The notes under the pieces are model-generated. The model had not been told where the DNA came from, did no database searches, and was given only the letters and a program-made list of their open reading frames with translations. Positions 57,800 through 64,000 of a DNA stretch of 64,000 nucleotides are shown one piece after another (within the stretch, counting starts at the first letter, position 1; the number at the start of each line of letters is the position of its first letter). A program made the position numbers and the translations under genes. The stretch comes from Drosophila miranda (taxonomy: Eukaryota; Arthropoda; Insecta; Diptera; Drosophilidae), in assembly GCF_003369915.1 (NCBI RefSeq), contig NW_022881614.1, positions 21,492,336 to 21,556,335 of the forward strand, in the 5' to 3' direction.

Positions 57800-59986
57800 T
57801 TAAGTAGGAATGTCCTCCACCTCCCAAAACTTTGTGAGGAGTTTGTCTAACGGAGTCTCTAGCTCGGTGGAAATTTGCGTGGAGAAGGATGCGACCCTGC
57901 CTTGTACCGTGTTTGGCACTGGGCCTGTAAGAACCCATCCGAAAATGGTCTCCTGTCCGAGGAGAGATCCACAGATGTTCGTCTGTGAGCCGCTCAAGAG
58001 GATGGATGGAAGGATGTCGGCACCAATCAGGACATCTATTTGTGAGCTTGCGTAAAATGTCGGGTCTGCCCATGGCAGGTTCGGCAAGTCTCGCAACGAG
58101 TGTTGCGGGATCGGATGGGAGGTAAGGCTGCCTGATAGTTCCGGCAGGACATAGGCTGTGGCGTCCAAGTGTAAGCCCGGCTTAGTCGGGGAGCGGATGG
58201 AAAAATGGCTGAGCTTCTTGGACTGAGCGGATATGGTCTGATTGAGGCCCGAGACCTGTGCCTGGGCGAGTCGGAATGGCAACTTAATGATCTGGAAGAG
58301 ACGTTCCGTAATGAACGTCGCCTCGGAGCCCGGGTCGATTAGAGCGCGGGTGCGAAAGTTTGTCCCCAAGTGGCAAATATTAATAATAGCCGTGCCCAGG
58401 AGTACCGCCCTCTTGCCGGAGGCGAAATAGTTCTGAATGCTAGGCTGAGCTTCGGCAGGAGTCGGAAGTGGTACGGAGTTGGGTACGGATTGGCTGGAAA
58501 CTGGAGTGCCACGGTGCAGCAGCGTATGATGCCGGTCTCCACACGTATTGCAGTTGTGGGCGCTTTGGAATTCACGAATCTGGTGACCTCTTGCGAAACA
58601 GTTTAAGCAAAGCATTTTTTGCTTAATATAGCTGGAGCGAGCATCAGTTCTCATCTGAAGGAATTGAGGGCATACCCGGATCGGATGGTTCTCTTTGGAG
58701 CAAAGATCACACGTTCTCCGCTTCGGATCCACAGTTGTTCCGAACGAGTGAACCCGCCTTGCAACAGGGCTCCCTTGGGAACGGAATGGGTTGTGATTGC
58801 CCTTTGAACTCTCTGACATGGGTAGACTCGCCCTGGAGTGGGCCTGAGTCTCCATGCCTGGATGGCCATCCTCGGTCACCTCGAGAGACAGGTACCGCTC
58901 CGCCAGGAACTTGTCCATAGCGTGCCAGGTGGGAATTTCGGACTTGTGTGTCACGGACTGCTCCCAAAGCTCCAAAGTCGCTTTCGGCAACTTCGCGGAT
59001 ATGAGGTACACTCACACTCTGGCAACGTAAATGCTGTCTGTGGAGACCTCGGAGTGGTTGAGTGTCGTAAGGCACTTGTGGACGGCCCTCTGAAGCTCTT
59101 TTAGCGCTGCAGCTGACTGGGTGCGGATTTGGGGCAGACTGAAAAGGATCTTCAGCTGGGCTTTGAGTATCAGCCTCTTGTTTTGGAAACGCTCACGGAG
59201 GGCGCTCCATGCGGACGCGAACCCTTCGTTCGTGAGTGGAGCCTGTGCCACTATGTCGTGGGCCTCACCGCTTGTTTTTTTGTTGAGGTGGAACAGTTTT
59301 TCTACTGGAGCCAACCTCGGGTTCTCTATATATATGGCGGTGAACAGGTCTCGGAACGTGGGCCACTGCTGGTAGTCCCCACTGAAAACATCAGTGTCAC
59401 ATGGAGGAAGACGGCAACCGCCGGGAGTCGGCACTTGAATGGCCAGTTGAGGCGTGTGAGGGACAGTCGGGGGTTCGAGCTGATCGTTCAGTTCGGCAAG
59501 GCATTGCGCGTAGACCGCGTAGCAGTCATCGTACATCCCCTGGACGTCAGCTGCCCCCTCTGGATCTACTTCCGTTATCGCCTCCACACAGGCCTCGAAC
59601 TCCGCGTCCACCTTCGCCCACAGGCTTCGGAATTGATCTCGATGGACTTGGGAGAGCGAGCGGGTTGGTGTGCTAGCATCTGGAGCGCTGAGCTTCTGGT
59701 CGAAGCGTGTCAGTCTGCTTGCAGCCAAGGCAAACTTAGACCGTGCGGAACTGGCGACCGATTGGGCCATAGTGCTCGGAACCGTGCGAGGGACGACCGA
59801 GGGGAGCAACAAGGCCTCAAAGGCATGTGGTGTGTGAGCCCTGGACGTGGTCGGACCTCGCTCAGCTGGGGCCGGACGGGAAGCTGTGGGCGTAGTGATT
59901 GAGCCGTTGGAGCTGGGTGGGTGGGTCAAACTCAGCGAACTCCCCCGCCTAAACTTCTTGCGAGATTTCTTCTCACCAGTGGGCAT
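57800..59986 (-). pseudogene. Second BEL/Pao element: gag and protease, in-frame stop
   Basis: From the ATG at 59986 (MPTGEKKSRKKF) a gag of the DUF1759 type runs to an in-frame TGA at about 59,012; the same frame then continues to 57800. Zinc knuckles follow: CDLCSKENHPIRVC is complete, but the next (CLNCFARGHQIREF) has Phe where the last Cys is expected. The aspartic protease is marked by ALIDPGSEATFI. The TGA splits the otherwise continuous frame; a simple point mutation is more likely than programmed readthrough. Confidence 0.85.
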
Positions 59987-60850
59987 GGTTGGCTGATGGA
60001 TTTGCGATAGCGCGTATCAGAGTCGCAAAGCAGGTGAGCGGAAATGGAGAAGTGGAAGTTGTGAACGACGAACCGTGGTTATGTGGCCTTGGCGGGATTT
60101 ATCGCGAGTATTTATATAGTAGAAGTCGGGCACCGTGGCCGGAATATATAAATATAAAATACTACGATCAAATAAAAAACAAAGGGCCAACCAAGAGCGA
60201 CTAATAAGGATGAGCAATGATATGGATGCACAAGGTACCCCTATATAGAGTCGGTTGCAAACGAATGTTGAAAACAATATACCCTCGAAGTGCTGGGTAG
60301 CGCTACACTTGGCGTTCCGTTACGGTCAAGCGCGGCACCGAAAGAGCGAGAAATGAATACATATGTATGTATGTACATATGTATGCCACGGGTACTCGGA
60401 CTGGGATGGAAAACTCGCACAAAATCACTGCACTGGTGTTGGGCTTACTTATCTTGAACTTAGAGCGATCCGCCGATGCTGGCTGGATTAAGCTTCTCCT
60501 TATGGGGAAGGCGAAGATCCGGCTCGAAGGACCAATGTTTGTAGGAGGGCGGATCACCGGAGCGGCTTTCCAGCGACGAGTGGGAAAATATCCAAAAGAA
60601 GAAGTCAGAGTTGTTCCAATAAATATGTTCCTTGTATTTCGGTATATATGTATGTGGACTGTAGGTCCGCGTATGTGCACGACGACAGCTTGTAGCGGGG
60701 TGGGAAACGTAACTAAAACTAGGCCTTACGATCTATGCTCCATGATGGCTTGAGCGCCGGGTGGATCGTGGGTCGTAAAGTCTCCCGAGCGCCCCTCCGA
60801 GCGCGCGAGAGCGAGTTGAGACCGGAGCGCACGAAGTTGGCACAGTGCGC
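59987..60850 (-). other. Leader and possible 5' LTR of second BEL element, unresolved
   Basis: Upstream of the gag ATG on the - strand lie a leader and a TATATA box (about 60,241-60,248), which would suit an LTR promoter. A TATG microsatellite is at 60,360-60,385. The LTR sequence found in units A-E does not occur here, so this may be a different BEL family, or the LTR may have been lost. I could not place TG/CA ends or a primer-binding site. Confidence 0.4.
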
Positions 60851-61509
60851 GGCAATCGTCTGCTGCTGGCCTGAACAATATTTATTATTGACATATGAAA
60901 ATGGTAAACAATAAAACTTTTTTGCTTAATTTATCGCCTTCCAGAAATTATAGAAATAAAACTATTATTCAAATATTTTTAATAATTCCGCTTATTCCCC
61001 AGCGCTGGGTTAACCGTAATTTCGCTTAACAATGTTTTGCAGCCCATTTTCGATCACTTATGAACCAATACACTTGAACAAAATCAGCAATCAGCTTGTT
61101 GAAAAAACAAACATGCTTGATCGATCAAACTAAGCTAAGCTGATTTCAGCGAGCTTTTTCAGCCTTCAGCTCAGCTCAGTCTGCAATGTGCGCACTTGCA
61201 CCGGTGCAGTGTGTTTGTTTTTTCAGAGCTTATAAGTCAGCCATCAGCTCCGATTTCAGCTCCGCTTTCAGCTATAGTGTGCGCGAGCCCTTAGTATTCG
61301 ATGTGTCCTGCGACATGGCTGTAAATGGCATTTCTACACGATTTCTACATTGGTGCATTGGAGAAGAGGGTGAGTCCATAAAGCGTCTTCAAACTACTGG
61401 AAAATACTAAAAATACCAATCAGTGTGACCGCGGACGCGGAATGCACCAATTGCAACGCGATGTATTCCCGCGCAACAATCGATCTCATCTCAATTAAAC
61501 CAGTAACCC
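60851..61509. other. AT-rich spacer with one promoter-like motif
   Basis: No convincing gene. On the - strand, CGGTCACACTG (61,421-61,431) matches Ohler motif 1, with a GGTATTTTTAG block directly next to it. A short + strand frame starting MAVNGISTRFLHWC (about 61,315) ends at a possible donor, G|GTGAGT. Support for either is weak. Confidence 0.35.
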
Positions 61510-63610
61510 CATACAGTATATATTCGTAGATGTGCCGGTTCATACACCGAACATGTTGCAAACGAACTGTCTAGATTAGATCACAGGGTCTCCGGCTACC
61601 AGCGCCGCAGCCGAATTTTTTGTTCACGGAAATAACCCCCCCAATTCATAAGCCGCCGAATCATAATGATTATTTTAAATGATCTATTCCTTCACAGAGA
61701 ACTTACGAGTATGTACCCTACGCTTTGCCACAAACCGAGTCGTTTTCGATTTCCCCCTACCAGATGTAGGACTCCATCCAGCATTACCAAGCATTACCGA
61801 GGCGTAGTCGAGACAGACCGAGTCCTATCCCAGCAGGACAGAAGCGCACCCCTTGCAAGATCCGAACCAAACAAGCCATCGTCATCCTTCGATCCTTCGA
61901 AACCACGGGAAACCAATCTAGATAGATATCGTTGTTAGGTTTAAGGATATACATACGCGTCTATTCATTTATATAATAGATAAGATATTTTCTACTTGTT
62001 TATTTATTTATGTTAAGCTAAGTTATGATAAATAAAATTATTGGAAAACCATCCTTGCTGTATCCTCTACCGGGGAAACTATCCAGATTACAAAACAACG
62101 TGGCACGCCCACATTGGTTCACAAACAGCGGAGAAAAATAAATATTTTTTATTGGGCAAAATGTCCTTGATCCTTGATAAGGACTCCATTGAATCAGGGA
62201 CTTTTTTCCGATCAAAGGAAGCCGTCGCACGCCTATATCGGCCCACAAATAGCCTAGAAAATGTGTAATGTTGGGGTTGCTGGAGTCCTTACCGAAGGAT
62301 CAAGAAGATTTTTCTGATCCCGGAGGGCCGTGGCACGCCTAGATCGGCTCACAAATAAGCGAGAAAACAAGATATATATGTATGGAGCAAATATCCTTGG
62401 TCCCTTGGTCCTTGATACGGAATGCATTAGATTAAGGAAGCAATTCCGGCTACGGGAAGCCGTCGCACGTTTAGATCGGGCCACAAATAACGGCGAAAAC
62501 AAGATATATATGTCTGTAGCAAATATCCTTGATCCTTGGTCCTTGATAAGGACTGAATTAGTTCAAGGAAGCTATTCCGAGTACGCACGCCTAGATCGGG
62601 CCACACAAAAAACACAACAAAAGTTGCTGTAAAAAAATTTTTGCTTGCTTGATCTAATGCATTCCGTATCAAGGACCAAGGGTCAAGGATATTTGCTATA
62701 GATATTTGCGTGCCATTGCCCGCCGGGATTAAACAAATCTATTTGATCCTTCGGTAAGGACTCCAGCAACCCCAACATTACACATTTAGTTTTCTAGGCT
62801 ATTTGTGGGCCGATATAGGCGTGCGACTGCTTCCTGTGATCGGAAAAATGTCCCTGATTTAATGGAGTCCTTATCAAGGATCAAGGACACTTTCCCCCAT
62901 CAAAAATATTTAGTTTTCTCCCCCATACAAGGATGATTTTTCAATAGTTTTATTCATCGAAACTTAGCTTAGTATAAATAAATAAATAAGTGGAAAACAT
63001 TTGCATATACTATCTAAATATATATATACATATATCCTTAAACCTAACAACAACTATATCTATCTACCTCCTCCCTTGGTTTCCATAGTCAAAGTCCTTG
63101 TTATCGATGGCCAGATCGAAGGATGACGATGGCTTGTTGGGTTCGGATCTTGCAAGGGGTGCGCTTGTGTCCTGCTGGGATGGGCCTCGGTCTGTCTCGA
63201 ATAATGCTTGGATAGGCTCGATTTGGCAAAGCGTAGGGTATATACTCGTAAGTTCTCTGTGAAGGAAGATATATTTTAAAATTATCGACAATTGCATATG
63301 TATACTGATTAACTTACGCGGCTCGAAGCTGAATCCCAGCGTTTGATTCGGCGGCGTATGAATGGGAGGGTTGCTGACATTATTTCCCGTGGGCGTGAAT
63401 CGAAAATGGCTATGACCCGCAGTAGGACAACCAGTGGCTGCCACAGTCCAACCAAGAGCACATCCCTTGGACCTCCCGAGAGCGCGAGGAGCTACGGCGG
63501 AATCACCGGCGGAGGAGGTACCGACGGCAAGCGGACGGGAAAGGCGGAGAAAACAGCGTGGGCTCACGTCCTGTGTATGAACTGGCACACCTACGAGTAT
63601 ATTCTGTATG
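61510..63610. repeat. Large imperfect inverted repeat with minisatellite core
   Basis: The + strand from 61,510 (CATACAG...TCATACAC) matches the reverse complement of the region ending at 63,610, with decay and small gaps. Similarity continues through the TTCACAGAGAACTTACGAG block (61,700 and 63,265), the CAGCAGGACA...GCGCACCCCTTGCAAGATCCGAA region, and a (TAGATA) and AT-rich stretch. The inner part consists of units of about 120 bp with GCACGCC-TAGATCGG cores starting at about 62,102, 62,225, 62,331, 62,464 and 62,584, with inverted partners to the right. The loop is roughly 62,450-62,640. Confidence 0.75.
63406..63610 (+). CDS. Candidate 5' coding exon, possibly olf186-F N-terminus
   Basis: Open frame from an ATG in good context (CGAAAATGG) to a possible donor, G|GTTAGT, at 63,611. 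It starts MAMTRSRTTSGCHSPTKS and has a glycine-rich middle. The pattern TT-SG-PTKS-ARS-IT-G resembles, from memory, the start of fly Orai, and the strand is right for another olf186-F copy to the right of the window. The homology is weak, the opposite strand is also open here (ending in PNQTLGFSFEPR at a GTAAGT donor), and the other arm of the inverted repeat carries a decayed copy. Confidence 0.3.
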
Positions 63611-63615
63611 GTTAG

Positions 63616-64000
63616 TAATTAAACCACTAACAATCGAAATAACAAAAATGCAGATTAAAATTCTTTAGTTTGTTTATTTCAATTTCAATGGGGGCGGGGG
63701 ATTGTACAAAACACATCTGAGAAATGTATGTACATTTCGAATGGATTATGGCTAAATAAATGTGGGCCCTTCGTTAATTGTAATTGTTGCATACTCGTAT
63801 TTGTTTATTAAAAGAAAATTCCGTTCTAAAACACATGCGTTTATGTAGTTTGATGTGCCTCAATCAATGAAAAACATTTCGTTTTACTTAACAGTATGTG
63901 TGGCGGGGGTGAAGTGAATAGAGAGATATATAATAATGGATACATATAGAGGGTAAGGTAAGGCTAGAGAGATGGATAACAATGAAAATGCTGTAAACTG
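63616..64000. other. AT-rich non-coding end of window
   Basis: No open frame, RNA gene or repeat recognised. If the candidate exon is real, this would be intron. Confidence 0.5.

Noticed and set aside
60367..60753. 128-codon + strand frame in the BEL leader region
   Set aside because: It starts in a TATG microsatellite, has no family resemblance and lies in probable LTR or leader DNA.
63064..63588. 174-codon - strand frame as one exon
   Set aside because: It contains a likely intron (GTAAGT donor near 63,316, TTCACAG acceptor near 63,265) and overlaps the + strand candidate exon. The strand cannot be decided, so it is mentioned only as an alternative.

Overview
This is eukaryotic, very probably Drosophila, DNA. 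Three host genes can be recognised. One is olf186-F (Orai, the store-operated calcium channel). One is thr (three rows, the regulatory half of the split Drosophila separase). The third is a small MORN-repeat gene lying between them. From memory, olf186-F and thr both map to 54F on the right arm of D. melanogaster chromosome 2 (Muller element C). Introns are short (59-68 bp), and Drosophila core-promoter motifs (Ohler motif 6 and motif 1) precede thr. The species cannot be fixed from the sequence.

Positions 1 to about 55,632 are a tandem array of near-identical units: A 1-9070, B 9071-23729, C 23730-38804, D 38805-53239 and the partial unit E 53240-55632. A full unit of 14.4-15.1 kb reads, left to right: (1) a 458-bp LTR plus the integrase end of a BEL/Pao retrotransposon (- strand); (2) the end of an olf186-F intron and its last coding exon (+); (3) the MORN gene (+); (4) thr (-), convergent with the MORN gene; (5) an I-clade LINE of about 5.4 kb (-) that itself carries a hAT fragment of about 955 bp; (6) the native thr promoter and 5'UTR. 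Unit A lacks the MORN gene and nearly all of thr through a 5,554-bp deletion.

The most striking point is that the LINE sits exactly at the thr start codon in every unit. Its target-site duplication copies the ATG, and its (TAA)n tail abuts the coding ATG. Each thr copy is therefore cut off from its own promoter by about 6.3 kb. All three long thr copies also carry different frameshifts, so no intact thr is visible here. The olf186-F exon stays open in all five units, but no preceding exon is present in any unit. The MORN gene is intact in B and C and destroyed in D.

At 55,632 the array stops inside the olf186-F 3' flank and joins a second, defective BEL/Pao element (pol and gag, - strand, to about 60 kb). 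Beyond it lie an unresolved leader or LTR-like stretch, an AT-rich spacer with a motif-1 element, and a large imperfect inverted repeat (about 61,510-63,610) around a minisatellite of about 120 bp. The right arm of that repeat holds a possible coding exon on the + strand.

Interpretation (inference): this is a young ampliconic region in which a BEL insertion marks the unit junction. Co-amplification of a chromosome-segregation gene from Muller C, with heavy transposon load and copy-by-copy decay, is what I would expect of an ampliconic or neo-sex-linked region (for example a neo-Y in the obscura group). The sequence alone cannot prove this. Several one-base indels in homopolymers could also be assembly errors.
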